Source of the DNA: Prostheceraeus crozeri
Taxonomy: Eukaryota > Platyhelminthes > Polycladida > Euryleptidae
Length of the DNA: 64,000 nucleotides
Reading direction: 5' to 3'
NCBI GenBank assembly: GCA_907163375.1
Contig: CAJQUW010000932.1
Location: 434,001-498,000 of the forward strand
A program made the position numbers and the translations under genes. The notes under the pieces are model-generated. The model searched no databases and was not told the origin of the DNA. It saw only the letters and a program-made list of their open reading frames with translations. Shown here one piece after another: positions 19,301 to 29,975 of the stretch; the first letter of the stretch is position 1; every line of letters starts with the position of its first letter.

Positions 19301-20457
19301 CCAGTATGATAAGGAAAACTATCTAGTCCACTTTAGCATCTTAAAATTTTATTTAGAAATGGGTATGATTTTAAAAAGAGTTCACCGCATTATTAAATTT
19401 AGACAGAAAGCCTTCCTCAAACCATATATTGATAGCAACAGCCAGAAACGTGCACTAGCCCAAAATAATTTTGAAAAAGATTTTTATAAGTATAAGAATA
19501 ATAGTCTATTTGGTAAGACGATGGAGGATGTTAGAAAACGTGTAAACTATAAACTAGCCAATGATGTTAAAAAATTTAAGAAATTGGTTTCATCACCTCT
19601 ATTCATCGATAGAGACATGATCGATGAGGACTTTGTAGGTGTTGAAATGATAAAATCTGAAGTTGAGTTGTGCAAGCCCATCTATATTGGTCAAGCTGTA
19701 CTAGATTACTCTAAGCTTGAAATGTACCAACTCTTTTATAAAATACTAAAACCATGTCCTCTCGTAAAAGGGGTTCGTTTGTTGGGTGGTGATACAGATC
19801 GTTTCTTCTTAGGTATTACCACTCAAAAAGATTTAAATTTCAATGAAGTAGGAAAATCTTTAGAAAGATATTTTGATACATCAAATTATCCTACTGATCA
19901 CCCACTCTACTCCATCAAAAATAAGGCAAAACTTGGCTGCTTTAAGGATGAGACAGCAGGGAAGGAAATAGATGAAATGATTCTCCTCCGTCCAAAAATG
20001 TACAGTATGAAATTAAAGGATAGTGACGATAGTATTAAAGCGTGCTAAAGGCATATCAAGATCATTGGTCTCTAACATGAAACATAAAAATTTCAGGAAA
20101 GCCTATAGAAATAAAAATATAACGTTTTTCAATATGACAATCTTAAAATCTAAGTCGCATGAGATCAAAACTCATACTTTTAGGAAACGGGCGCTTTCAG
20201 CATGGGAGGATAAGAGGTGCTGGTTAGAACACAACATATCTCTTCCACATGGACTCCTGACACAAACATACCACCACCCAAAAGAATTAAAACTAACTCG
20301 AATAGCCACCCGAAGAAACACCTTAACACATCTCCCACTCCAACCCCACTCGCTAAACGTCCCCCTCCAACCTGCATCCACGTCTTATCAACTCCACCAA
20401 ACTCAACTCAACCTTCCTCGTAATCTAAAGCCACCCTCAACTCACTCATCAAACTAA
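16320..20457 (+). pseudogene. Polinton protein-primed DNA polymerase B
   Basis: Replicates the linear element using a protein primer. The ATG at 16320 is followed directly by GTAAGT; acceptors end at 16389 and 16509 (donor at 16451), and the main frame then stays open for nearly 1,180 residues. Order within the main frame: two C2H2 fingers (about 42-105), a Polinton N-terminal domain (118-260), a conserved pre-domain (265-395), a third Cys/His finger, Exo I YADIECYID (about 448), HNH-like RDHDHITGKFRNALCSKCN (549), Exo II FHNFKGYDSH (581), Exo III YLKLDVFLLADV (740), motif A YYDQNNLYG (831), motif B KYKNNSLFGKT (1004), motif C GGDTDRFFL (1102), then the usual ALSAWEDKR C-terminus. About one break is present. 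Confidence 0.9.
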
Positions 20458-20459
20458 TC

Positions 20460-21020
20460 CATCTAAGAAACCAACAAAAAATACACTCCAGACTCAAAAA
20501 GCAACTATCCTCTCCCACACTCAAACTAACAACCCATCAAATAAACTACTCCATTCCCCAGCCTCAAAACCATATGTCTCTCTCCCCCTCTCTCAACATC
20601 AACATCTCGTACCTAAATCTTCTCTCTCACTCCAGTCTCTCAAACGTTCAACCATCTAAACTTACATCCTAAACACCTCACCTACCACTTTCTCACTCCC
20701 CCTCTCATCCCCTTTCACAACTCTTCCAACTCACCAGCAAAAACCTCGACAAACTCCGACAAAACTCACATTCAACTCACATCAAACTTTCTCAACCCGC
20801 ATCAAAACTCAACCGACATACACAAAACAAGACCTCGCTCATAAACATCTCCGACCCAAAATCACTCAAGCGCTCTCACCTCACTATACCACGCTCTTCA
20901 TCTCCGAAACGTCAAACCCAAACTAACCCTACCCACACTTCCACTCACTCAAACTCAAAACTCCTCTCATCTTCCCCACAAATCACCACGGAATCCAACT
21001 TAAACTCACACTACCACATT
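20460..21020. other. G-depleted segment after the polymerase
   Basis: From about 20250 to 21020 the plus strand is made almost only of A, C and T; two sample 60-base lines (20461 and 20581) contain 3 and 2 Gs. Repeated words such as ACTCAA, CTCTCC and CAACTC dominate. The first part overlaps the C-terminal tail of the polymerase frame. Beyond it no credible gene is seen. Confidence 0.6.
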
Positions 21021-21488
21021 CAGGAGAACGTCTTAGCTAACATCCTTAACTTAGTATTTTGATGTGATTTCTGTAGATAAACATTGTTGTTTTATGTATC
21101 GCATGAGATTGTTTTTTCCTTGTGAATATGTGTCCACAACTGTACATTCCCCATGTGATGACTTTTCCACTGAAAGACATTTTTCCTATCCCTGTATATT
21201 TCCACCCTTCACGAAGTAAAAAGACTTTTTGTATATAGCAATGTTTTATTTGAAGTGCGCTCATAGTATATATTTCAGTGATGTTGTATAAAAAAGGTCT
21301 ATTGCTTCACATCATGTACATATTTCAATAAATGGTTGTATAAAAGACTTCACTTTGTTTTCCGAAACACTAAAGTACGAGATTAGTATCATTCACATAG
21401 ATGCACTCTAAAACCATTGGTAAATATTTGATAGCAATAGAGGGTATAGATTGTTTGACGACGGATTATAGAAAATAAATTCAAAACA
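21021..21488. other. AT-rich spacer with polyadenylation signals
   Basis: Ordinary AT-rich sequence. TTGTATAAAA occurs twice (near 21286 and 21335) beside related flanks, suggesting a small duplication, and AATAAA near 21330 could end the polymerase transcript. A short minus-strand frame (21046-21264) is not convincing. Confidence 0.35.
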
Positions 21489-24400
21489 CTTCTCCGCTTG
21501 TTGTTCTATACGCTTCGCGTTTGGTACGGATCTTCTCGTGCGTTTTTTATCTCATTGTTCTTCGTTCTGCGTCATTCGTGGGTCGTTGTGTTCTCTTCCT
21601 CGGCGCGATCTTCTGTTAAGTCTATCGGTTCTCGACCATTTCCCCCCCTGCGGTCTCTGGGTTCTTCGTTGGGCCTAATAGTTCTACTGGCGTTCTTCTC
21701 GTCATCTCTTAGTCTCGTCTTACAGTTCTTTTCGGACTAGTTTAGGTGCGGCAAGTGCGTCTTTGAACTTCTACGCTTCTTTCTTATGGCGGCCGTTTCT
21801 TCTTTCCGACGTTTTTTTTATCCCCTTCGCTGTTCCTCGGTCGTCTAGTGTGCGTTGTCGCTCTCGGCTTCTCGGGATGTTTACTCCGAATTCTAGATCT
21901 TTCTGAACGTCCCTCAGGCTGACGGCGCTGGAGTAGAGCTTCACTTCGCTTCTTCTACGCCTCTTTCTGTTCCGGCGAGATGCGCGTCCTTTCTTCTTTC
22001 TTCGGCAGGGTTCACAGTTCTGACTGGTCTCAGAGGGGGTTAGACCGGGCTAATGCCTTTCTTCTTCGTCCTTTATTTTCTTCTCGGGCGATTTACTCGG
22101 TTCTGACGCCCATACCGCTCTTGGTTGTACCACTATCCTAATGTGAATTCGGGCGTTACGCTCGGGGCCGCTTTTCCTTGGTCTGGCGTTCTTTGTTTTG
22201 CTTCTCCACGTCATCGAGTGCGCGGCTTTCGTCGCTTATCGGTCTTTTTGCGGCGGGTCCGAGCGCTATCGAGGTACATCTCTTCCTTCTCCGGCGCTCT
22301 TTGCGGTCGAGGCGTTCTTGTTGCCCTCGGAAGGCGATCCTCTTCTGGCCTGTCTGCTCGGGGGTTCTTACGGTAACGAGAGTCTTTCCTGGTTCTCTCG
22401 CCGGGATCTTAAGTTGCTTTCTGATTCTCGTACGTGCTTTCTTGAATTTTACTAACTTCTCTGCTTCTCTTCTGTTGCCGTCTCCGATTTCTCGTCATTC
22501 TCGGCAGGCGCGCGTCTTCTACCTACGGATCTGAAGTGGAGTCGCTCCTACGTTCGGGGGCGGGTTCTGTACGTTCTGTAGTCGGGTCTTAACGGCGGGG
22601 CTGCGGACGGTCGCGGCATCTTCTCGTTCTTCTGCTTCACGAGCTTCTGAGGCTAATCTTCTACGTCGTGTGGTCGCCTCTTCTAGCGGGCTCTGTGATG
22701 GATCATCATGGTGTCGGCTTCATCGCGTGGCGGTTTCGTTGGGGTTTCGCGCGGCTGCTCTCTTCGCTTCGGCTAACATCATCTGGCCGTCTTTGGCGGT
22801 TACGCCATCTTAGCGGTGTTAGCGCGTTCTTCGAGGTCGTTCGGTACTCCGAATCTCTCGGTCGCGTCCTCGCCCTTCTGTGGCCTTCACATCTTCTTTG
22901 TTTCGATACTTTGGCCTTCTCCTCTTCTATCTCTTGTCTCTCTTCCCTGTCTTCATGGCGAGGTCGTGGTCGTCTGCGTCTTCTGCGCTTCTCGTGTCTC
23001 GTCTCGCGAAATGTTCGTCTCTTCCTTGGCGGCCGTCGCGTTCGTCTTCTTGCGGATTGTTCCTTGTGTAATCTTCTTAGGGTAGCGCAGGATCTTCCTG
23101 ATGTTTTCTCTTCAGGCGGGGTGATATCTTTCTTGTTCTCGCTTCTCGTGGCGGATACCATGCTTCTTCGATATTACGTCTCGCGATAACATCTTCTTGA
23201 CTTTCCGGATCTTCCTCTGTAATTTTTCTCTTCTATCTTCTTCTGTCTCCGGCCTGAGAGTCGGGTTCGATCTAGACGTGGTGGAAACGTAGGAGACGGT
23301 TTTACTTATTTAGGAAGGACTCTCTCTCGGACGCTCAGTCAGGGACCCTCAACGGTTCTGGGTTTGGTTTCTACCCTACTCTTCTTCTCTTCTTCTTCTC
23401 CATCATCTGGCGTTTTTCTCTCTGTTAAAGGCAGAATCTTCTATTAAGGATCTAGCGAGGCTCTAGAATTCTGGTTTTAGTTTTTTGATTTCTCAGGGGA
23501 CTCGCTTCTGCTCCTGTGCTCGGGGCCTTCTGGTCGTGTAGGTTCTGGCGATCTTCTGACCAATCATCTGGCGAACTTCTAGTTATCTTCTGTCGTCTTC
23601 TTTCTCGGGAGGTCCACGGGGATTCGGCATCCGTCGCTACTTCTAGTTCCCGACTTAGCTCTTGCGGGAGGCTTCTCTCCATTTCTGTTAGCGGTTCTAA
23701 ATCTCTACGATGTTGCGCAGTGCGGTAACTTCTAGTGCTTCTTCTATCTCTAGGGTGTGCGTATCTCCTGTTACTCTAGGTTTCGCTTCTTCGCTTCTTC
23801 TACGCTCTTCTTACGCGGGTTCCTTCTACCACGGAATCTTCTCAATACGCGGTACTCGTCGTGAGGTCTTGCCGTTCTTCGTTCTTATATCATCTCGGAT
23901 CTTCTCTTTAGTCTTCTTATCTTCCATTCTGCAGGGTTGCGCGATCTTCTTCTCTCGAGCGGGTCTTTTCACGGGCCATCTCGTGTGCGGGGGCTCGGTT
24001 CTCCGAGACGACGCCTATCTCTTAACGGTCCTCGGGCCTACGCGATCCATCTGAAAAACATCTTATAGTCGTTTCCTTCATCTCCGGGGTCTTTCATCTC
24101 TTCACTGATAAATCTCTGAACGTTCTTTGGTTCTTCTCTGTCTTATCAAACCTGACTTCCTATTACGTCGTCTTCTACGCTTCTACGTTCCTGAGAGAAT
24201 CTTGCTCTTCTGGCGCTCCGGTTCTCGCTTCTATGGCGACTTCTTGCGCGTTCTTGTGGTCGTATATTCTCGGCATCTTCTCTTAAACGGGTCTGATATA
24301 TTAACACGCGTTCTATTTGTGACTTAATCATACGTCGATCGTTCTTCGCTTCTTGGTCGGCGCTTGTTTCATCTACGATCTTTCTCATTCTACAGGCTCC

Positions 24401-26440
24401 GGGAGGTTCTTCTTCCGCTCGTGTGCTCGACGAATTAGTTCACTCGACGCGGATGCGATCTCCTCCGAGCTGGCTTCCTCGGGGGTGCGGTAGACGGCTT
24501 CTCGTTCTTTCTGACGTTTTTGTTAATTCTGCGGGGACGTTCGCGTCTTTCCTTTCGTCTATACGTAGACGCATTCTATAATCTTCTCTCCTCGTTTCTG
24601 GTATATTCTCTTGCGCGTTCAAACAACTTCTCAGCTGAGCGCTGCTGCGTATCTTAGTAGTTTCCTTTTCGCTACGTGCCTTCTACAATTCTCGTTCTTG
24701 TTGCCATCGAGTCTTGTACGTCTCGGGAGTTGTCGGAACGTCTGACGGCTTTAAACAGTTCTCGTCTGGGCTTCCTCTTAGTAGATTCTCGGTGCGTCCT
24801 TTCCCATACGGCTTAAAGCGCGGGTCGGTCTGAAGCTCCTTGGGCGTCTTGGAAATCTACGGGAGTCATCTTCTTGTTCTCGGCTCGAAAAAGGATCTTG
24901 TGAAGTTTCTTCACATCAATCTTCGAGAACTTTCTGTTCTTTCGTTGCGAAATCTTCTTTTATTTAGTTCGGGGTACGTCTCTACATGTCGGTTGACTGA
25001 CGGTCCGATCTTCATCGTCGGCTGTCTTCGGGGATATGACGAGGGAAGTTCCCATTCTGACTCTTCTTCTTCGTTCTTCTTTCTAGTAGGCGTGTCGTGC
25101 TAGGCGTATTCGGCGATGTGTCCATCTTCTCGCTTCAAGCCTTCGTGTCGGTTTCTTCTGGCGGCGTCGTTTCTGTTCTAACGGGCGTTCTTATTCTGTC
25201 GCTCCTTCTAACGTCTGTTCTCGTTCTCCGTCCGGCGGTCTGTCCATAATGTTTACGGAATCGGGCCGGCGCGGCGGCGGGCGTTCATTTTCTCTGCAAC
25301 ATCTTCAGTTGTAGTTCGTACGTTCTCTGTCCTTCAGCGGTAATCATCTCCGGAGCGTCTTCTGCCTCTTCTCTTCTTGGCGTACGGTGATTTGGAGTAT
25401 GCGTCCGAATTCTCTATCAGTCTTCTTCGCGGCTTCTTATTTTATCCCTTTATTCGGGAAGATGTCTTCTTAATTGCGGTTCTATCGGTCTCTTCTTCGG
25501 TCCCATTATTCCTCGTGTTTTCAGAACGCAGTCCTCTCTGTCGGCGTGGGTTGCGTCTATTCGCGGATACATGTTCATGCCCCTCTTCTCCTACTGCTCG
25601 GCGCTTGTGCGCCTTCTTGGCAGCTTCTCTCGACGGTCTAATTTCTGGGTGGAGCTAACCATCATTCTAGTTGTTTTCGTCTGGTGAACTTCTTCCGGTT
25701 TTTTTTATTTTTTTTATTTTTCCTCTTGCTTCTCTCAAATATCATCGTCGAGTCTCGGACTGAGGAGTGTCGGGGAATCCCAACTTCTTTCACTATGTAA
25801 TTCTGTTCCATTCTTACCTCGCGCTTCTGAGGGGACTTCTCGGGGCATCTGTCAAATATAGACCGGCAGGTCTCCGGTGCGTTCTTCCTTCAAAACATCT
25901 TCTGAAGCGATTTTTGCTAGTCGAGTACTCAGATGGATCGCTGTTTACGCGCTCGGCGTAGAGACCTTCTTTTGGTACACCGAGGTCTTCCGTTTGTTTT
26001 CTGTTTTACGCGATAATCATCTGATTACTCGTCTTCTCCCTCTCGCTTGCGGTCTCTTCTCGTGAACGAGTGCTGCTCTTATTCGTTCCTATGCGAGCTT
26101 CATTTTACTGGTCTCTCTGCGTCCTACGGCGACCGTTCTGCTTCTTACCTATGGTCTTCTCTCTTTTTTCTTCTTCGAAGAGCGGTGCTTTCTTTTCATC
26201 GCGTCGCGGGCGAAGCGTGATGGCCTTTCCCCCCATCTTGGGGCGGGAAAACGTGGGGCGAGGTTCTATACAACTCGTATTTCCTCGCGCTTCTCGGGCC
26301 TGTTCTGAACTTGTGAAGACCATCGTTCTGTTCTTTTGCGCGTTCTTTCTGATGCTGACACCTTCTCGCATGTCTCGGTTCTTCTTAAATCTTTCTGGAA
26401 CGTCGTTGCTACTACGGGTTACGAACTCTTGAGACTCTTG
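21489..26440. other. 5-kb A-depleted, CTTCT-rich block with no credible gene
   Basis: Base composition changes sharply at about 21490 and back at about 26440. The plus strand is A-poor (sample lines 22201 and 22921 have 4 and 3 As in 60), rich in TCTTCT, GTTCTTC and CTTCTCG words, and rich in CpG, unlike everything around it. On the minus strand it is a GAAGA-rich, T-poor sequence. Frames up to about 170 codons exist on both strands but are low-complexity (Arg/Ser/Leu-rich) and overlap. No exact tandem period was found by eye. It abuts the end of a minor capsid gene that appears to have lost its C-terminal part. Origin unknown. Confidence 0.7.
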
Positions 26441-27820
26441 TTTTTACGACTATTCCATATGAAGCGTCTTTATCATGAATGAAATCACGTAAAATGTATT
26501 CTTTTTTCTCACCAACAGAAATAGGTAGAATCAAATCACTTTGAATGTAAAGGTGCTGTTCATGTTTATCAAGTGTCATTGGTGTTTCTATACCAATCGT
26601 ATGCGCAGCAGCAAACACAGTTTGTAGCATTGAAAAACCAAAGAGTTTTTTCAAATTTTTACTCAATTGACATTGAATGTCATCACCCAGTTTCAGAACA
26701 ACGCGTTGATTTTCAATTGAAAACGAAATGTGGTGTGTCTTTACATCATATTTACTTTTCATCACATGCTTCAACTTCTGTTGTATATAAGGATTTACTA
26801 CATGAATGAAGCTTTCAACTGTATGATATAGACGCGGCATTATATTGATAGCAACTTTAGATTCTTCATAAGACTGGTAAATTTTCTTGATGCGATCGCC
26901 ATAGATGTCCACCCACCATTCATCATTAACTGAATCAGCTTTAGTGTGATATTCATGAGAAGCATACACCACACCGCTTCCAATAATAGGTGTATAATGT
27001 CTTACAAAATGACGCAAGGTTGGAGAGAAATAAACTGTAAGTTTGTCATTATATTTCTGAATAACCAACTTATTTTTGTCCGCCATAATTTTCTCTCCAT
27101 ACTTCTTACCCACAGTCTCATTCCATCGTTTTACTAACTCAATAAGTGATAAAGGTTGAACACCACGCTTTTTCAAAATGATGCGTTCTTCGCATTCTAC
27201 AACATCTTCATCAAATATTTTAAATCTATAATGAAATTTGTTGATTCGATTTGAATAAACTTTTTTAACATTTGCAGTAGCAATTGATGTTAGATGTAGT
27301 CCATGACCAAAACCAAGATGTGGATAGAATTCATTATCCAACCTCAGCGTAAGACCTTTAGTAAAAGAATGAAAGCGGAAGGAACTGTCTCCCACTCCAA
27401 TGATAGATAGTAAACTCATAAGCTTTCTGATTTTTATTCTTCATGATGGAAGTATTACCACTGTTGAATGCCTTAATAATTTTCTCATTTCCCAAATGGT
27501 TCATAAGAATCTGATTTTATCTGAATCCATTCATAGTTCCACTTTCCATCTGATGTTAAATTGTATGGGAACTGAAATGCATTATTCATCGTTATTCCAT
27601 CATGGGTGCGAGGAGTCAATATCATTTCTTCCAAATCATTCACATTCTGAATATTGCTATCATAGCAAATACTAGAAACGCCAACCTCCCATTCACCTTC
27701 TAAATGCAGTGGGCGATTTAATTCTACTCGATAGTCTGATGGTTTATTTTTGGGAAATTTATTCATAGAAGCATTACTGGGCAAGTAGATTAGAAACGAG
27801 TCCTTATTTTCACTTTCCAT
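26412..27820 (-). pseudogene. Polinton penton-like minor capsid gene, second paralogue
   Basis: Begins MESENKDSFLIYLPSNASM with the Polinton minor-capsid signature (LPSNAS, then RPLHLEGEWEVGVSSICY). Further downstream are QPLSLIELVKRWNETV and a segment containing LKLGDDIQCQLSKNLKKLF and MTLDKHEQHLYIQSDLI, the usual middle of this family. The C-terminal strand seen in the neighbouring paralogue is absent where the A-poor block begins. Penton-type proteins form single-jelly-roll capsomers at the capsid vertices. Roughly one break besides the lost end. The gene follows another copy of the family on the same strand. Confidence 0.7.
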
Positions 27821-27867
27821 ATTATTCACATTGGAAAAATATATTAGCATACTTTTGCATTAACTCT

Positions 27868-29252
27868 TCATTCGAAATGGAGTGTGATACTTGTCACAGC
27901 ATCTTTATGAAAAGGAATCAACGCACCAGCATCGTCATAAATGGCAATATCAATTTGTGGGATGTAGTTTGATTTCAGCTTTGTATAATGCACTTTCTTG
28001 AAAGTATGCTCAGATAAAATACTGCAGCTTTTTGGCTGGTATGGTATCATTGCTAGCAATGGAGCTTCAACATCTCCCACACGTACATCTTCACCAATAT
28101 TGGAATATATCTGAAAATAGTTAATACGACGCGATAGCGACATGTCTGCGCTAGCTTTGGTTACAGTACCACTTTTAAAGATATTTGATCAAAACCCAAA
28201 ATGTCCATTAGAGTTTTATCCATAATTAGTTCAATACCTTTTCCACTTATAGTGAGAGACAAAGTACCTTCTTTTCAGAAAATGAAATATGTTGCTCATT
28301 AATCACTTCATTTAAATAATCTACAACCAATTTAACCGAAGTAATAATGCGAGGCATCAACACTCTTGTTTCATGTAAGATACCACCTAAGGCTCTACAC
28401 ACTTTCTGTATAAAGATACGGTCCATTCTGTATCAAATTGATTTGACCTTTCACATGGCAAATGTTGCATATCAGATTTCCATGAACAGCTGCAGAACGA
28501 TGTCGTAAGAACTGATGAAAATCTTTTGAACAAACTAATACTAGATCATCATCATTTAATTTACTTATTGCAATATGATTAGATGATTTGATATAAGTCA
28601 ATGTTGCCACTTGTTTACCATCAACTCGAAGGAGATAATTAAATTTCTTCAATAATGTTTCAGGAGTCATGTTTGTCTTTCTTGGCTTAATCACAATCTT
28701 CTTCACCAACGTCTTCTCATTTCTTGGAATAAGATCTACATAATAAGCTTCCTCTCGATATATTAACTGTTTATGACCACTTATGTGGTAATTAACGTTA
28801 AAATTATCATAGCTTGTTAAGGCGCTAGCGAGGTAACCTAAATCATTTCTTAAACTTGGACTTAAACCAACAATCCAATCTTTCTCAACTACATGATGTA
28901 CATAAGTATAATCATCATTGTGCGGAGTAAATTGGACAATATGTTTACACGCTTTATTCAAGAAATCATATATAAACTTTTTACATGATAAGAGATCTTT
29001 CTTTGGCCACTGTGGAATGTATACTCGGCACCCCTTTTCACATTGATAAGCAGCTGTACGCCTCATATTAATAGTCATCACCTCATGATCAAAAGTATAG
29101 ACACAGTTGCTATAAACAAGTTGAGTGACACCCACTTCCCAATTTCCATTTAGCTGTTGTGCATGATCAATGGGAGTAGAAAAGAGTGCGGCTCGATTAC
29201 TAGTAAATCTCTTTGTAGCCGCATTGCTAAGCAAAATATGATAAAACGACAT
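27868..29252 (-). pseudogene. Polinton penton-like minor capsid gene, first paralogue
   Basis: Starts MSFYHILLSNAATKRFTSN and shows GNWEVGVTQLVY, the same N-terminal pattern as the adjacent paralogue, and finishes with FKKVHYTKL, IDIAIYDDAGALIPF and VTSITLHFE, the classic C-terminal strands of Polinton minor capsid proteins (IEIDI-D-D-x-G-x-x-x-PF). It is divergent from the plus-strand PC4-like genes, with only about 35 bp between the start codons, so the two sets share a promoter region. Broken, with about two or three breaks. Predicted to form capsid vertices. Confidence 0.75.
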
Positions 29253-29287
29253 TTTTATATTGCTAATCTGCAACTTTGCATAACATC

Positions 29288-29602
29288 ATGAAGACTTGGA
29301 TTTTGGACTCTCTACAATATATCAGAGTTGATCGTGATGGAAACGTACATTTCAAAAATTCTCATGGTCATACATCAAGAGGAATTACATTAACATGGCG
29401 ACAATTTGTCAACCTCAATGATATCATGAGGGATTTGGAATATTTTGAAACATTAAGATTCATCTCCTTGGGTGATCAAGTTTGGCTTCAACATTACAGA
29501 AATGAAATTCAAATCTACCATTCTCATTCCGCAAACTGTTTCTCATTTCGCAAATACAATTGGGAGAACTCATCGCTCCATCATGACATTTATTCGTCGT
29601 GA
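29288..29602 (+). CDS. PC4-like Polinton protein, copy a
   Basis: 104 residues from the ATG at 29288 (MKTWILDSLQYIRVD). The core V-x-F-K followed by RGITLTWRQFVNLNDIM strongly resembles the PC4 (p15) coactivator motif, strand then G-I-S-L-T-x-x-Q-W-x-x-L, where strands bind single-stranded DNA and the helix dimerises. A further pair of strands (QVWLQHY, EIQIYHS) follows. It is a tandem paralogue of the next gene (shared D-S-L-Q, G-N-V, L-x-W/Y-R-x-F, D-L-x-Y-F). Neighbours are the TBP-like gene downstream and a divergent capsid gene upstream. PC4 assignment is from pattern only. Confidence 0.55.
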   Translation: MKTWILDSLQYIRVDRDGNVHFKNSHGHTSRGITLTWRQFVNLNDIMRDLEYFETLRFISLGDQVWLQHYRNEIQIYHSHSANCFSFRKYNWENSSLHHDIYSS

Positions 29603-29652
29603 GTTCATCGCCCTACTATGCAAATCTTAATCAGACATGACTACCACGCACC

Positions 29653-29937
29653 ATGAGTTGGAAATTAGATTCCCTACAACGTATTGAAACGGATCATGAT
29701 CGAAACGTCTATTTCAAAGATTCAACTGGAAATGTGAGAAGAGAGTTTGCTTTATCTTATCGTCATTTTCAATCTCTACATCATATCATGAAGGACTTGA
29801 AATACTTCTATATGAAAAGACATTCACGTATTGGAAATCGCATCTGGCTGCGCGTCAACAATCGGCGAATTCAACTCTATCATTCCCAACTTCATACTAA
29901 CTTCACATTTCATCAAGGTAGTTGGGGAAAAGTATAA
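29653..29937 (+). CDS. PC4-like Polinton protein, copy b
   Basis: 94 residues from the ATG at 29653 (MSWKLDSLQRIETDHD). Same layout as copy a: strand NVYFKDSTGNVRR, then FALSYRHFQSLHHIMKDL, then IWLRVNNRRIQLYHS and FTFHQGSWGK. The two are diverged but clearly homologous, so the duplication is old. The TATA box of the following gene overlaps its stop codon region. A role in single-stranded DNA binding or transcription initiation is inferred from the PC4-like pattern. Confidence 0.55.
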   Translation: MSWKLDSLQRIETDHDRNVYFKDSTGNVRREFALSYRHFQSLHHIMKDLKYFYMKRHSRIGNRIWLRVNNRRIQLYHSQLHTNFTFHQGSWGKV

Positions 29938-29939
29938 AA
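29933..29939 (+). promoter_or_regulatory. TATA box of the TBP-like gene
   Basis: TATAAAA at 29933, 43 bp before the start codon at 29976, leaving room for only a short leader. It overlaps the end of the PC4-like gene, showing that the third gene has its own promoter. Confidence 0.55.
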
Positions 29940-29975
29940 GGAAGGTACATCGCTCAATTTACTCATTCTTTCATC

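Noticed and set aside
20172-20423. Short frames on both strands in the G-poor segment
   Set aside because: Composition-driven; Thr/Pro/Ser-rich without homology, overlapping the polymerase tail.
22668-23189. 173-codon plus-strand frame and the 151-codon frame opposite it in the A-poor block
   Set aside because: A-depletion removes stop codons by itself; the products are low-complexity Leu/Ser/Arg or Arg/Glu strings with no domain.
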